From contig CAYZCU010000001.1 in NCBI GenBank assembly GCA_964477065.1, positions 1 through 64,000 of the forward strand: DNA of 64,000 nt. Reading direction: 5' to 3'. Positions 15,760 through 24,510 of the stretch are shown here, in pieces. Position 1 is the first letter of the stretch. Each line of letters starts with the position of its first letter. Position numbers and translations under genes: made by a program. Below the pieces are notes generated by a model. The model did no database searches, was not told where the DNA came from, and saw nothing but the letters and a program-made list of their open reading frames with translations. The stretch comes from 2-02-FULL-43-11-A sp964477065. GTDB taxonomy: Bacteria; Patescibacteriota; Microgenomatia; UBA1406; HO2-37-13b.

Positions 15760-15981
15760 ATGAAAAGTCTTCATCTGGTAACGTTTTTGCTTCTTGTCAT
15801 CGGAGGATTGAACTGGGGGCTCGTTGGCTTGTTTGATTTGGACCTTGTTCAAATGCTTTTTGGAACATGGCCTGGCCTCGTCAATCTCGTTTATATACTT
15901 GTTGGTTTATCAGCAGTATATGAATTTGCAACGCATCAAGCTCGATGTAAAGAATGCATGGACATGATGAAAAAGAAATAA
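15760..15981 (+). CDS. DUF378 family small membrane protein
   Basis: 73 residues. The whole family pattern is present: two membrane helices (about 4-24 and 40-58) with VIGGLNWGLVGLFDLDLVQMLFG between them, then LVYILVGLSAVYE and a short tail RCKECMDMMKKK containing a CxxC. DUF378 members are widespread in bacteria and archaea; the function is unknown. It has its own promoter and one of the strongest Shine-Dalgarno sequences in the window (AGAGGAGGTG), suggesting high expression. Convergent with mutL, 5 bp apart. Confidence 0.88.
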   Translation: MKSLHLVTFLLLVIGGLNWGLVGLFDLDLVQMLFGTWPGLVNLVYILVGLSAVYEFATHQARCKECMDMMKKK

Positions 15982-15986
15982 CTTTT

Positions 15987-17651
15987 TTATCGTTGAAATA
16001 AGGAATCAAGTTCAGAGGCTGATATGTGTATGCATGTTGGCCTCCCGTGCGGACACGTTTGCGGATGTTTACATGCCATGAGTTTGGTAATAAGTTTTTT
16101 CATCTCATCAGGCGTTAATGGATCGCCAGCTTTGATTGCAGAGCGACATGCCATGTAAGTCAATGTCCTATGTGCCACGGGATCAATGCCACCTTCCGTC
16201 AGACCATCGTCCTGTGCTTCACACGCTTCGATCAGCTCTGTGATCAACTCACTCCCATCACGATGTGCAAGATACGCAGGGACACTCATGAGAAATACAT
16301 CATCCCCCTCCAACTGCACGGTACAGCCATGTGATGCAAGTGCAGACGCATAGTCATCACATGCGGCCCTGTGTTGCGATGACAAGGTGATTTTAAGGGG
16401 TGGTGCATACGTATGGACTGGCCCAGACGTCCGCTGATGCTCGAATGCATCGCGATATTCTTCATATAAAATTCGCTCATGCACAGCATGTTGGTCATAC
16501 AGGACAATCCCTTTTTGATACTCAGCAAGAATATATAACCTTCGAATCTGCGTCACATTCGTGATCGCGCTATCTCGTGGACTCCACGGCGTGTGCGTAT
16601 TTTTAATCGTTTCCGCAAGTTTCGTATCCATTTTTCGTCCAGATACAGCGGTGTAAGCTGTTGCAGATGCTGTAAAGATATCCTGGAGCGCTTCCTTGAT
16701 TGTTGCCTGAATGGTTTCCTTGCCGTAAAGGCGAACGTGTGACTTTTGCGGGTCGACATTAACATCTATAGACTCGAATGGATACTCAATAGAGAGGACA
16801 CACACAGGAAATGAGCGTTGGGGCAGAAGCGTGCCATACATCGTACGTATCACTCGTTTGATCTCAGGATTGTGAACAGGACGTTTGTTGATGGTGATAT
16901 ACATGTGCGTATCTGATCCCCGGGATGTCGTCGGGTGTCCAACATAGCCAAAGATACGGACTGGCCCCTTGCCATAATCAATAGCACGTGCAGACCGAGC
17001 ACTTCGAGCATCGATGAGCTGTTCCATCCGATCAAGGACCGTCTGATGGGGTGTGACCTGCACAATTTCTCGATCATTATGTGTCAAGGTAAAGGCAACG
17101 GTTGGATGCGCCAGTGCATAGGCAGTTACAACATGCGCACTGACGCGAACTTCAGTCGTGATCGCTTTCACAAATTTGCGCCGTGCTGGAACTGTATAAA
17201 ATAATCTCTCCACTGTCATCTGCGTCCCATCAGGCATACCCACGGGCTCTGATTCGATGCATGTCCCTCCAACAACCCGAACATGCCACCCTGAAACGGT
17301 TGAAGCCTGCTTTGTATCAATGGTCACATCTGCTACCTGCGCAATACTTGCAAGGGCCTCCCCACGAAAGCCAAACGTTTCGATATGCAACAGATCATCA
17401 AGCGTGTGAACTTTACTTGTTGTATAAGGCAAAAAGCACAGAAGCGCATCCTCCTTGGTCATGCCTTTTCCATTATCTGTGACAACAATCTTTTCGAGTC
17501 CACCCTGTTCAAGATCAATTCGAATATCAGTCGCACCGGCATCAAGTGCATTGTCAATCAGTTCTTTCACCACTGAAGCAGGTCGATCAACGACTTGTCC
17601 TGCTGAGATCTGAGAAATGAGTTCTGGACTCAATTTTTTAATGGTTGTCAT
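15987..17651 (-). CDS. mutL: DNA mismatch repair protein MutL (endonuclease type)
   Basis: 554 residues. The N-terminal GHKL ATPase has ELIDNALDAGATDI (Mg2+/ATP), TDNGKGM and FGFRGEALASIAQVA. The C-terminal dimerisation domain carries the latent endonuclease motif DQHAVHERILYEE, which fits DQHA-x2-E-x4-E, plus the ACRSAIKAGD and CPHGRPT metal-site motifs. The protein is therefore expected to nick the daughter strand itself in a MutH-independent system. It overlaps the 3' end of mutS by 14 bp, so the two are co-translated. Confidence 0.94.
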   Translation of the reverse strand: MTTIKKLSPELISQISAGQVVDRPASVVKELIDNALDAGATDIRIDLEQGGLEKIVVTDNGKGMTKEDALLCFLPYTTSKVHTLDDLLHIETFGFRGEALASIAQVADVTIDTKQASTVSGWHVRVVGGTCIESEPVGMPDGTQMTVERLFYTVPARRKFVKAITTEVRVSAHVVTAYALAHPTVAFTLTHNDREIVQVTPHQTVLDRMEQLIDARSARSARAIDYGKGPVRIFGYVGHPTTSRGSDTHMYITINKRPVHNPEIKRVIRTMYGTLLPQRSFPVCVLSIEYPFESIDVNVDPQKSHVRLYGKETIQATIKEALQDIFTASATAYTAVSGRKMDTKLAETIKNTHTPWSPRDSAITNVTQIRRLYILAEYQKGIVLYDQHAVHERILYEEYRDAFEHQRTSGPVHTYAPPLKITLSSQHRAACDDYASALASHGCTVQLEGDDVFLMSVPAYLAHRDGSELITELIEACEAQDDGLTEGGIDPVAHRTLTYMACRSAIKAGDPLTPDEMKKLITKLMACKHPQTCPHGRPTCIHISASELDSLFQR

Positions 17652-20124
17652 GATGATGTATCTCTTCTAAATGGGCCAATCTTTCTTGCGCATGCGTGAT
17701 AACTTCTTGGGGGACTCCAGCCAGCTTAGCAACAGCAATCCCATAGCTATGCGAAGATGCACCTGGTACCACGCGATGCAAAAATATCGGCTTCCCTTGA
17801 TTATCCTCAACAGCCATATGTGCATTATAGATACGATCAGGATATTGCGCTTGAAGATCTTGGAGCTCATGATAGTGTGTTGCAAAAAGTGTTTTTGGAG
17901 CTTTTTTCCAATGCGTCACAAGATATTCTGCAACTGCCCATGCTATGCTGACACCATCATACGTACTTGTTCCTCGTCCAATCTCATCAAGGATGATCAG
18001 GCTTTTTTCAGTTGCATGATTGAGAATATAGGCTGTTTCAACCATCTCAACCATAAAGGTCGAAAGTCCTGATGTAATCATATCCGACGCCCCGCTTCGC
18101 ACGCATACACGATCGACCAGGCTTATCTTCGCACGCTGTGCAGGTACAAACGATCCAATATGCGCCATGAGGGTAATCAGCGCTGTCTGTCTCATAAAAA
18201 CAGACTTACCCGCCATGTTTGGCCCCGTGATAATATGCAATCCCGCAGATTGTGCATCAAACGTGACCGAATTGGGCACAAAGTGCGACTTCACACGCTC
18301 CTCAACAACAGGATGACGGCCATGTTCGATACTCAATTCATCTCCCGAATGTATATCCGGGCGGGTATAACGACTCTTCTGCGCTCGATAGGCAAGACTA
18401 CAAAGACAATCAATGTTCGCCACCGTATACGCACTTTGTTGAATTGCTGACGTATGTACCAAAATAGCTTCAACAAGGGCAAGAAAAACCTCATGTTCGA
18501 TCTTCTCAATCCGCTCCTGGGCTGTCAAAATCTTTTGCTCATAGACGCGTAGCTCATCTGTCGTGTAGCGCTCTGCATTGACCAACGTTTGCGTGCGAAT
18601 GTATTCAGGAGGCATCCGATCGCGACATGACTTACTCACTTCGATGTAATACCCAAAGACTGAATTGCTTCTGATACGGAGTGTCGTGATTCCTGTGCGC
18701 TCTTTTTCACTCTGCTCGTAGGCGGTGACCCACGCTGTGTCACCTGACAACAGCTGGCGCAAATCATCAAGCTCGGAATTGACACCATCAGCAACAAATC
18801 CTCCAGCACGGATATCGATGGGTGGATTATCAATAATCTGTCGAGCAATCAGACTCGACACCTCATGGATATGTACATCGATGCCTTCTGCACTTTCGTG
18901 AAATAAGGGCGAGTGTTCATTCATACACATGACTTTCAGTTCATCAATCGCGTGTAACGTTTTACCCAGATTGACCACATCACCGACATGACCTGTACGG
19001 ACAGATAGTCGTGATATGATTCGCTCAACATCATACATTGATTCGATGATAGTTCTGAGGCGCTCACGAAAGGCTGGATGCTGAACACAGTATTCAACTC
19101 TATCGAGCCGGTTCACGATCTCCTTTTTTGATCGCAGTGGACGCTTGAGCCATTCACGAAGCATTCGACCACCCATTGCCGATCGCGTCTCATCAAGGAG
19201 CTGTATCAATGTCCCTGCAGTATCGTCATATTTTTGTGCATGAAGAGGATGGAAAAGTTCGAGATTTGAAACCGTTGATGGATCCAGCACGACGCTTGCT
19301 GTTGGATCGTACCGAGAAAGCGTCGAGATGTGACGAACTGCACCTTTTTGTGTGTGACCCAAGTAACCAAGTAACCCAGCTCCAGCTTCCTGCGCATAGG
19401 TATCATGCTCACAACCATGCCCTCGAAGGGTGGCCACTTGAAACTGCTTCAGCAAAACATCATAGGCTTTGTGCGTATATGCATCCCATTCAAGGACACG
19501 TGTCACCTGTGGGCCATGTGATCGAAGCACAAACAAAAATTCACTGTTGTTGTAAAGGGCATCACTGACAAGTACTTCAGCCGGATTGAACCGCTCAAGT
19601 TCTGTTGCAAGGATCTGTGGCCATGATTCTTCTGTCACTTCCAGCTGTGTCAACTCAAATGATCCAGTCGATAGATCTGCCACAGCCACACCAAGCTCAT
19701 GTGGTGTGAGCACGAGGCTCATTAAATAATTATGCTCTTTTTGCTTGAGTGACTGCTCGTCCAGAAGTGTCCCTGGGGTAATAATACGAACCACATCTCG
19801 CTTCACAATACCTTTTTCCCGGGGATCACTGACCTGCTCGCAGATAGCCACCTTGTACCCAGCATCAACAAGTTTTGCAATGTATCGATCGGCGGCATGA
19901 TACGGAACACCTGCCATAGGAATATCGCCATCCTTTCCTCGCGGACGACGCGTCAAGACAATCTGAAGCACTCGTGATCCAATGTGTGCATCTTCAAGAA
20001 AAAGTTCATAAAAATCACCAAGTCTATATAAAAGGAGGCAGTCGGCATACTGTGCTTTGAGAGATGCATACTGTTGCATCATGGGAGTTGAAAACGTTCT
20101 CGGCGAAGGTGCTGATGCTGACAT
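17638..20124 (-). CDS. mutS: DNA mismatch recognition protein MutS
   Basis: 828 residues, a complete MutS. The mismatch-reading Phe-x-Glu is in LYRLGDFYELF (near residue 36), domain I continues with TRRPRGKDGDIPMAGVPYHA, the lever and clamp domains follow, and the ATPase has Walker A GPNMAGKSVFMRQ, Walker B LIILDEIGRGTSTYDG and the signature ATHYHEL. It binds mismatches and recruits MutL, encoded immediately downstream. TACAAT ends 9 nt before the ATG at 20124. Confidence 0.96.
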   Translation of the reverse strand: MSASAPSPRTFSTPMMQQYASLKAQYADCLLLYRLGDFYELFLEDAHIGSRVLQIVLTRRPRGKDGDIPMAGVPYHAADRYIAKLVDAGYKVAICEQVSDPREKGIVKRDVVRIITPGTLLDEQSLKQKEHNYLMSLVLTPHELGVAVADLSTGSFELTQLEVTEESWPQILATELERFNPAEVLVSDALYNNSEFLFVLRSHGPQVTRVLEWDAYTHKAYDVLLKQFQVATLRGHGCEHDTYAQEAGAGLLGYLGHTQKGAVRHISTLSRYDPTASVVLDPSTVSNLELFHPLHAQKYDDTAGTLIQLLDETRSAMGGRMLREWLKRPLRSKKEIVNRLDRVEYCVQHPAFRERLRTIIESMYDVERIISRLSVRTGHVGDVVNLGKTLHAIDELKVMCMNEHSPLFHESAEGIDVHIHEVSSLIARQIIDNPPIDIRAGGFVADGVNSELDDLRQLLSGDTAWVTAYEQSEKERTGITTLRIRSNSVFGYYIEVSKSCRDRMPPEYIRTQTLVNAERYTTDELRVYEQKILTAQERIEKIEHEVFLALVEAILVHTSAIQQSAYTVANIDCLCSLAYRAQKSRYTRPDIHSGDELSIEHGRHPVVEERVKSHFVPNSVTFDAQSAGLHIITGPNMAGKSVFMRQTALITLMAHIGSFVPAQRAKISLVDRVCVRSGASDMITSGLSTFMVEMVETAYILNHATEKSLIILDEIGRGTSTYDGVSIAWAVAEYLVTHWKKAPKTLFATHYHELQDLQAQYPDRIYNAHMAVEDNQGKPIFLHRVVPGASSHSYGIAVAKLAGVPQEVITHAQERLAHLEEIHHHDNH

Positions 20125-20196
20125 AGTACAGATATTGTACAGGAAACGAACTCACGCATCAGTGGTTGTAGGTACGCCCGGGCCCGGGTCGCATGT

Positions 20197-20577
20197 TTAA
20201 TCCTCGTCTAACCAATGATGCGTTCGTATGTAGTCCATAACATATGTCTTAAAATCTTCGCGAGTTTTCCCTTGTTGCTCAGCTATATCATGTGGACTTT
20301 CCCCATCTTTCATGCGTTGCTTCAATTCATCTGGGGTGAGGCCAAGAAAGCCTGCTATAACCCACAGTCTGTTTGATCGTTGCTCAGCTCGAAGAGATCG
20401 TTGCTCTCGCTGTTCTTCATAGTGTTTTCTGAACTGCCCCCTCATTCCGTGAGGTCGTTGAATTCCATCTTGCGCAGATACTGGTTGAACAATCATTAAG
20501 AGTGCTGATCCCATCAGGGCAATAGCTGCAAATGTGATGATGAATTGTGTTTTGCCTTTCAGAATTGTTTCTTTCAT
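20197..20577 (-). CDS. exported or membrane-anchored small protein with a SHOCT-like repeat
   Basis: 126 residues. A signal peptide/anchor spans about 9-33 (FIITFAAIALMGSALLMIVQPVSA, with a plausible VSA cleavage site), followed by a very basic, Arg/Gln-rich helical stretch (GMRGQFRKHYEEQREQRSLRAEQR) and a C-terminal motif LGLTPDELKQRMKDGESPHDIAEQQG that resembles short SHOCT/DUF2680-type helical motifs. I chose the ATG at 20577 because AGGAGG lies 8 nt upstream; a GTG start at 20586 would overlap that site. It follows the sigma-factor operon on the same strand and may be one of its targets (inference). Confidence 0.65.
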   Translation of the reverse strand: MKETILKGKTQFIITFAAIALMGSALLMIVQPVSAQDGIQRPHGMRGQFRKHYEEQREQRSLRAEQRSNRLWVIAGFLGLTPDELKQRMKDGESPHDIAEQQGKTREDFKTYVMDYIRTHHWLDED

Positions 20578-20632
20578 ATACGTCACCTCCTCTCTATGTA
20601 CTATCTACAGGTAATACACCATGAAAAAAGAT

Positions 20633-21322
20633 TTATTTCACAGAAATGATCCGTATTTTTTGAATATGAAAAAGATCACGCTCCCATCGCCCAAGAGCTT
20701 GAATATGCATCCCTGACCTGAGGACAACTGCCTTTTCAATGCGCGTACTATCCATGTTTACAAGAGCTCCGGTGTCAGATTCGACTATGACTCGATGTGG
20801 CGCAACGTCAACAATGCGTCCACTGATTATGCGAACAGGCGCTTGGCGACGGTACATATTTTCAATAGCGCTATACTGTGCCATTTTTTCACCAAAATGA
20901 AGATGTTCAAGCAGAAGTCCAAATGAAAGCACCAAAGCAACACTTGCAATCAAGACACGGGTCAAACGATGTTTGCATCCGAAATCATATTGCTTTAATA
21001 GATATGATCCACTTATCAGTCCACACAGAGCTAAAAGGAGCGCAAGCCATGGAAAAAATTGGATAAAGGCCAAAAGCCCATGCGCCCCAAAGCCGGCATA
21101 TCCCCACACATGTTCAGCTCGAAGCCGATAGACAATAACGTGTGTAAAAAAAACAGATACAACAATCGTTCCAGCAATGCCAATACCAACCAGCAACGAT
21201 CCCACAATAAAGTGGAATCGCGGTCGCATGGTTACTTTGTCATCGTGGAGATGCTTCATGACTTCATCATGAACACAGAACTCATCGACATCAAATTGCT
21301 GAATGGGTTTTTTACGTGACAT
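20633..21322 (-). CDS. membrane protein coupled to an ECF sigma factor (candidate anti-sigma factor)
   Basis: 229 residues: a cytoplasmic N-terminal part (1-38, DVDEFCVHDEVMKHLHDDK), four membrane helices (about 39-60, 76-95, 101-118, 123-143) and an extracytosolic C-terminal beta-rich domain (RIISGRIVDVAPHRVIVESD) that looks like a small OB-like domain. The ATG at 21322 has GGGAGGCG 6 nt upstream and overlaps the sigma-factor gene by 11 bp. Position and topology suggest the sigma-factor antagonist; the N-terminus has Cys and His residues but not a clear HxxxCxxC zinc motif. No family recognised. Confidence 0.6.
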   Translation of the reverse strand: MSRKKPIQQFDVDEFCVHDEVMKHLHDDKVTMRPRFHFIVGSLLVGIGIAGTIVVSVFFTHVIVYRLRAEHVWGYAGFGAHGLLAFIQFFPWLALLLALCGLISGSYLLKQYDFGCKHRLTRVLIASVALVLSFGLLLEHLHFGEKMAQYSAIENMYRRQAPVRIISGRIVDVAPHRVIVESDTGALVNMDSTRIEKAVVLRSGMHIQALGRWERDLFHIQKIRIISVK

Positions 21323-21923
21323 ATGCTTCGCCTCCCTTCTTTTGTACAACTTTTTTCAGGTATTTCTTTCCTCTATTTATACGCGTGCCAACAGTTCCCA
21401 TGGGAATACGTAAAACATCACTGATTTCGTCATACGATTTATCCTCCAGATAAAACAAAATTAGTGGAGCACGATAAGCCAATGGGATTTCTTGGAGGCT
21501 CTCTTTGAGCAGTTTGCGAATCTCAGATGTTTGGAGTGCTTCTTCAACTGGCTCACTTCGTGAAAAGATCTGTTCAACCCACTCAATATCTTCAAATGAA
21601 AAAAAACGTGACTCTTTGCGAATGCGATTGACCGCTTCATTATGCACTATCCGATAGAGCCAACTTGAAAGCTTTTTTGAGATATCAAAACCTTTGAGAT
21701 TTACATACGCCTTGATAAAAGCATTTTGGACAATATCAGGTGAAAATTCTGATTGTTTCGTCAGATAGCGAGCATAGCGCAAAAGGGGCTTTTCATATCG
21801 CTTCACGATTTCCTCATAACTCTCTTGCTGTCCAGATTGGACCTGCGCAACGAGCTCGCTGTCCGACATCTTTGAACGGGCGAGGCGGGATGTCGTACGC
21901 GGAGTCGTACGATGCGTAGCCAT
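21312..21923 (-). CDS. ECF-type RNA polymerase sigma-70 factor
   Basis: 203 residues. Region 2 has YARYLTKQSEFSPDIVQNAFIKAYVNLKGFD and LSSWLYRIVHNEAVNRIRKESR (core binding and -10 recognition, about 50-105); region 4 has LQEIPLAYRAPLILFYLEDKSYDEISDVLRIPMGTVGTRINRGKKYLK helix-turn-helix (about 140-193, -35 recognition). No region 3, as usual for ECF factors. The first 18 residues are basic and Thr/Arg-rich; a second Met at residue 19 (MSDSELV) is closer to normal ECF starts. Its ATG overlaps the stop of the upstream 36-residue gene as TAATG. Confidence 0.9.
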   Translation of the reverse strand: MATHRTTPRTTSRLARSKMSDSELVAQVQSGQQESYEEIVKRYEKPLLRYARYLTKQSEFSPDIVQNAFIKAYVNLKGFDISKKLSSWLYRIVHNEAVNRIRKESRFFSFEDIEWVEQIFSRSEPVEEALQTSEIRKLLKESLQEIPLAYRAPLILFYLEDKSYDEISDVLRIPMGTVGTRINRGKKYLKKVVQKKGGEAYVT

Positions 21924-22033
21924 TATGAAAAGATAAGGAGTAACAACGCGTAGATGAGCGCTATGATGGCAAATGGGATGAGAATCACCACTCGTCCATA
22001 GGTATTGATGAGCTTAAGCAATTTTTCGTACAT
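21923..22033 (-). CDS. 36-residue membrane peptide coupled to the sigma factor
   Basis: Begins MYEKLLKLINTYGRVV and continues as an uninterrupted hydrophobic helix to LLLIFS. A single membrane span covers nearly residues 13-35. TATACT at 22040-22045 leaves 6 nt to the ATG, and the stop TAA overlaps the sigma-factor ATG (TAATG). Both signals support a real, translationally coupled gene. A role as a small membrane partner of the sigma system is inference. Confidence 0.6.
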   Translation of the reverse strand: MYEKLLKLINTYGRVVILIPFAIIALIYALLLLIFS

Positions 22034-22035
22034 CC

Positions 22036-22356
22036 TCACAGTATACCATCAACATCCTTTGCAAGCTCATCTTCAAGGAGCGTGATCACCTCACGAATTG
22101 TTTCCTCTGGAGTCTGAACATGTTCGTTGAGTAAGCGCCAAACAGCATCGTGATCATCTGTTGCGACATGATCAAGAAATGCATCTTTGTGCGTATCTGG
22201 AAGTTTTTCAAGTATGACATCGATGATGCGATGGTGAAGGGTTGATTGAATTATGAGGACGAGGTGATTGCGCTCGTCATCTGTCATATCAAGGACGTGT
22301 AGATGCGTGTGCAATCGATCTGGATCATGGAGATGGTCGTAAAAATGTGTTGACAT
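22036..22356 (-). CDS. DUF5663-like small acidic/His-rich protein
   Basis: 106 residues from the ATG at 22356 (MSTHFYDHLHDPDRLHTHLH); TACAAT at 22363-22368 lies 6 nt upstream, giving a leaderless message that starts inside the end of the upstream gene. The sequence is all-helical, with the pattern LHVLDMTDDERNHLVLIIQSTLHHRIIDVILEKLP and LEDELAKDVDGIL that I associate with DUF5663, a family largely seen in CPR genomes. No catalytic motif; function unknown. A longer start at 22395 is possible but less likely. Confidence 0.6.
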   Translation of the reverse strand: MSTHFYDHLHDPDRLHTHLHVLDMTDDERNHLVLIIQSTLHHRIIDVILEKLPDTHKDAFLDHVATDDHDAVWRLLNEHVQTPEETIREVITLLEDELAKDVDGIL

Positions 22357-22360
22357 AGGT

Positions 22361-23347
22361 TTATTGTACTTCAGTTGTTTTTGTAATGGCTTCATCTAGT
22401 TTGGCCGCTGTCCCTGGCTCAATTGGCCCAAGGGGGATCGTATCTTGTGGATCTCGAATGAAAAAATATAACACTGGTCCGCGAGCACGACCATCTACGC
22501 GTTCGAGATGCTTCATCACCTCTGGAGATCCACCAAGGTGCTTCCCTGTTGAGGGCGCTGGGCCGGCATCCCCGATATCCGCAATGACCGCTTTCCCATT
22601 TTCAGGGTTCACAACAAGCATCTTACGAAATTTGAAAAAATTGTAGTGCATGTTTACGTCGTTATGCCACGTGGGTGAGAGAAAGGTTGGGACGGCAATA
22701 TACCACTTTTCCCGCTGGACCTCTTGCTCTGTCAAGCCCGTTGGTGATTGGGCAAAATATCCCCAGGCACCGCGCCCAGGCGCCATCCCGGACGAATAGT
22801 ATTTTTGCGCATCAGCAGGATCAGCGAAATGTGTCTCCATCGTATCTCCTGGATAGCGCATCAGATGCTGTTCAGCACCGATCAGGCCATACGTGCGGTT
22901 GAGGCGTTTGCCTTCGTAGCTGGGACTGACAACGAGGTTGAATTGGTCGCTGAGAAGCTGGGCAATTTGCTCCTCTTGGTCGGGGGTCAGTGGTTCAACG
23001 GTGGCTGGCAGGATAGGCTTGAGATCTGTGATGAGCTGTTGGGTCGGTGAAAGCGCCGGCGTCTCTGCCTGCGGTTGGGCAGATGGCGCTGAGGTCGTCT
23101 GTGTCAGCGCTTGGGTGAGCAAGGAGGTCGGGACTGGCTGAGAGAGCATCAGGAGTCCTGCCATGGAGCCTGCAGCCAGCTGGCGGGGCTTGGCAAGCGC
23201 GGTGTCGAGATGTTTCTTGTGCTTGTTCCAGAGCTTCTTCTGCGCGGCGGCATGCTTACGAGCCCAGGTGCTCGTGAGAAGGTCATAGTGAGTAAGCGCG
23301 CTGAGAAGGGATTGGGGCATGTCCGGATTCTTTTTTGAAGGAGGCAT
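22361..23347 (-). CDS. conserved CPR-type protein with a DPBB-like C-terminal domain
   Basis: 328 residues. A basic N-terminal part with a hydrophobic stretch (AAGSMAGLLMLSQPVPTSLLTQAL, about 58-82) and an Ala/Gln/Pro-rich linker precede a conserved globular region: LIGAEQHLMRYPGDT, MAPGRGAWGYFAQSPTGLT, EKWYIAVPTFLSPTWH, MLVVNPENGKAVIADIGDAGPAPSTGKHLGGSPEVM and VLYFFIRDP. The IGDAGPAPSTGK stretch resembles double-psi-beta-barrel proteins such as RlpA-type domains, so interaction with cell-wall glycans outside the cell is a guess. Heads the block containing the sigma-factor genes. I do not recognise a named family. Confidence 0.65.
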   Translation of the reverse strand: MPPSKKNPDMPQSLLSALTHYDLLTSTWARKHAAAQKKLWNKHKKHLDTALAKPRQLAAGSMAGLLMLSQPVPTSLLTQALTQTTSAPSAQPQAETPALSPTQQLITDLKPILPATVEPLTPDQEEQIAQLLSDQFNLVVSPSYEGKRLNRTYGLIGAEQHLMRYPGDTMETHFADPADAQKYYSSGMAPGRGAWGYFAQSPTGLTEQEVQREKWYIAVPTFLSPTWHNDVNMHYNFFKFRKMLVVNPENGKAVIADIGDAGPAPSTGKHLGGSPEVMKHLERVDGRARGPVLYFFIRDPQDTIPLGPIEPGTAAKLDEAITKTTEVQ

Positions 23348-23364
23348 GATTTATAGTATCCGCA

Positions 23365-23964
23365 TCAATAGATTAATCTCGCAATAGGTCCGGATTTAAA
23401 ATCTTTCACACAATTTTCGATATACTGCATCTGGTAATTTCCGACTGATGATATGTCTTGATTAATTTCAGGAAGCTTCTGGACTTTGTCCCAGCAATAT
23501 CGATCAGGAAGGGAAATACATGTATAGTATCCCACCACGAGCAGAGCAACACATGTCAAAACGAGCGTCAATTTCTTTTGAAATGGATATGCACTATACA
23601 TCAAACCCGCGATCAGTGCACCACAGCCAATATATGCCAAAATATTTGCAAAGTTCCCAACAAGCCCAAGCACCAGAACAGTCATGATATAGTAAGCACC
23701 GAAAATACACACCTGTCGAAATCGCTCACTTTTGAAAAAATAAGACCTAAAGAAAAACATTAGGGGAAAGTGTCCCAGCCAAATAGTCGTTGTGACAACA
23801 GCAAATATCTGTGGCCAATCCCATTCAGGAGAAAAATAAATGTATTGCAAACCATCCTTCCATCCCCCAATCATCGATACAAACGTCAATGCGAAAAGCC
23901 ATTGAGCAAGCAGAAGTATATAGAGAAAAGTACTACGAAGTTGCTTTGCTTGCATCGTCAACAT
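23365..23964 (-). CDS. polytopic membrane protein of unknown function
   Basis: About 199 residues with five or six membrane helices (AKQLRSTFLYILLLAQWLFALTF, FAVVTTTIWLGHFPLMFFF, VCIFGAYYIMTVLVLGLVG, LAYIGCGALIAGLMYSA, LTLVLTCVALLVVGYYTCI) and a C-terminal extracytosolic tail with Cys residues (DRYCWDKVQ, YIENCVKDFKSG). The start is uncertain: the ATG at 23964 (MLTMQAK) has CATAAT 7 nt upstream; a frame to 24000 is open. No family recognised. Confidence 0.55.
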   Translation of the reverse strand: MLTMQAKQLRSTFLYILLLAQWLFALTFVSMIGGWKDGLQYIYFSPEWDWPQIFAVVTTTIWLGHFPLMFFFRSYFFKSERFRQVCIFGAYYIMTVLVLGLVGNFANILAYIGCGALIAGLMYSAYPFQKKLTLVLTCVALLVVGYYTCISLPDRYCWDKVQKLPEINQDISSVGNYQMQYIENCVKDFKSGPIARLIY

Positions 23965-24046
23965 ACCAACGATTATGACAGAGTCCAGACAGCAGAGCAA
24001 GTAGATCTCCTTGCATGCCCTTGAGCAGTGAGCGTATACTCAAGCT

Positions 24047-24469
24047 ATGTCATGGATGATATATGCACTCTTGTCAGCACTTTTTGCAGCATTCACCGCG
24101 ATCTTAGCAAAAATTGGCATCAAAGATGTGAACTCCAATCTTGCAACAGCTATTCGAACGATAGTCATTCTCATTTTTGCCTGGGGAATTGTCTTTTACC
24201 AAGGCCTCACTCGCCAACTCTCCTCGATTTCACAAGTATCGCTTGTCTTTCTCGTGCTATCAGGCATTGCAACAGGACTGTCGTGGCTGTTTTATTTTCG
24301 AGCGTTGCAACTGGGGACCGCCTCACATGTTGCCTCAATTGATAAGCTGAGTCTGGTTCTGACGATTATCTTTGCAGTGATTGTCTTGCGCGAAAAAGTG
24401 ACGCTTTCCGTCGCGATTGGCGCAGTCATGATGACAGCAGGGGCGGTGCTGATCGGGTTTGGGAAGTGA
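24047..24469 (+). CDS. single-domain EamA/DMT-type transporter
   Basis: 140 residues with four or five helices of one EamA domain: IYALLSALFAAFTAILAKIGIKDVNSNLATAIRT at the N-terminus and DKLSLVLTIIFAVIVLREKVTLSVAIGAVMMTAGAVLI at the C-terminus, the classic end of an EamA repeat. Normal DMT transporters have two such domains; single-domain members act as dimers. Substrate unknown. TATACT at 24035-24040 lies 6 nt before the ATG. Confidence 0.82.
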   Translation: MSWMIYALLSALFAAFTAILAKIGIKDVNSNLATAIRTIVILIFAWGIVFYQGLTRQLSSISQVSLVFLVLSGIATGLSWLFYFRALQLGTASHVASIDKLSLVLTIIFAVIVLREKVTLSVAIGAVMMTAGAVLIGFGK

Positions 24470-24510
24470 AACCAACCCACTGCACCATCCCAGATGAAAA
24501 ATTGATATTC

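Noticed and set aside
19176..19568. 130-codon frame opposite mutS
   Set aside because: Antisense to the MutS core domain, no domain match.
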